Origin: Dendrolimus kikuchii
Taxonomy: Eukaryota; Arthropoda; Insecta; Lepidoptera; Lasiocampidae
Direction of reading: 5' to 3'
DNA length: 64,000 nt
NCBI GenBank assembly: GCA_019925095.2
Contig: CM034397.1
Location: 2,254,001-2,318,000 of the forward strand
The translations under genes were made by a program, and so were the position numbers. The stretch's first letter is position 1. Each line of letters starts with the position of its first letter. The notes beneath the pieces were generated by a model. The model was not told the origin of the DNA, did not search any database, and saw nothing but the letters and a program-made list of their open reading frames with translations. This document shows, one piece after another, positions 63,581-64,000 of this stretch.

Positions 63581-63775
63581 CGACACACCTTCCATGATCA
63601 AATTGATCGTGTACTAGCGGAGGGTGATGTCAGGAGACTTAAGAACAGACGAGCGTGCATGACAAGAGTTATGAATGTCAAAGAAGCAAGTGAGGTGTGT
63701 AAGAATGGGCCTAAATGGCGCTCTGTTGATCGTGCCTACCCCGCAAGGGAACTGGCGTGAAGTTATGTATGTATG
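63581..63775 (+). mobile_element. RTE-1 LINE 3' end, short, with TSD
   Basis: From CGACACACCTTCCATGATCA to the (TATG)n tail; exact 15-base duplication tattataaaattcta at 63566-63580 and 63776-63790. Confidence 0.95.
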
Positions 63776-63790
63776 TATTATAAAATTCTA

Positions 63791-64000
63791 AACATGCTGT
63801 ATATACATTGAAGCAATTTAAAAAGAAAGCAACTTGAATAGAAACGACGGAAAACACTATGCAATTTTTGTTATTGGATTTCTTCTCTGTTTGATCGGGA
63901 TTCATGTAAAAACTACTGGGCCGATATCGATGCGGTTTGCACTGCTTTCGACAGCAAATTCTTAGACTTAAAATTTTCGCTAATTTTCTAGTCGGGAATT
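63791..64000 (+). mobile_element. Helitron-like element (type I), runs off window
   Basis: GGCCGATATCGATGCGGTTT and GCAAATTCTTAGACTTAAAA are the complement of segments in 42180-42270 and 20860-20900. The CTAG terminus would lie beyond the window end. Confidence 0.55.

Overview
This window looks like intergenic or intronic DNA from a moth or butterfly genome. The evidence is a dense mosaic of repeats typical of Lepidoptera: short Helitron-like elements that start TC, end CTAG and sit between A and T; a tRNA-derived SINE with pol III boxes; RTE, R1-clade and Jockey-like LINE 3' ends; a mariner remnant; and several terminal-inverted-repeat (TIR) elements. Base composition is AT-rich with GC-rich islands, and each island checked is a LINE fragment. 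I found no complete host protein-coding gene, rRNA, functional tRNA or CRISPR array. Nearly all long open frames are frames of repeats. Family names used below are local labels, assigned by comparing copies inside the window. SB is a ~315-bp SINE-like repeat with a LINE-derived tail (about 25 copies or pieces). RTE-1 is an RTE-like LINE with a TATG-type microsatellite tail (13 copies). RTE-2 is a second RTE-like LINE (GAA tail). tSINE is the tRNA-derived SINE (5 copies plus one divergent). R1L is R1-clade LINE 3' ends. LE is a poly(A)-ended retroelement 3' end. FR is a ~320-bp repeat with an E2F-like motif near one end. GR, CR, KR, TR, PR, WR and NR are unclassified repeats recognised because they occur more than once. 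Layout: 1-12 kb holds CR, NR, R1L, LE, SB, RTE-1 in GR, FR, a Jockey-like LINE nested in LE, and tSINEs. 12-20 kb holds a Helitron-like element, a palindromic MITE, the two longest RTE-1 neighbourhoods and a TIR element invaded by R1L. 20-30 kb has the mariner remnant, Helitrons, FR copies and a second Jockey-like copy. 30-43 kb has RTE-2, several RTE-1 micro-insertions, tSINE, LE, TR split by a Helitron, and a TIR element split by SB. 43-49 kb is the least repeat-dense part and holds the only host-gene-like signals: a signal-peptide first exon with a splice donor at 45378-45447 (-), and a coding-like terminal exon with AATAAA at 48228-48510 (-). 49-64 kb is again SB, Helitron, FR in GR, R1L, RTE-1 and LE. 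The most informative result is the insertion history. Target-site duplications (TSDs) and empty sites inside the window order many insertions. Examples are a Helitron inside the TSD of an RTE-1 copy, a Jockey-like LINE inside LE with both TSD pairs intact, FR and RTE-1 each inserted in different copies of GR, R1L inside the terminal repeat of a MITE, and a Helitron whose exact empty site is present 25 kb away.
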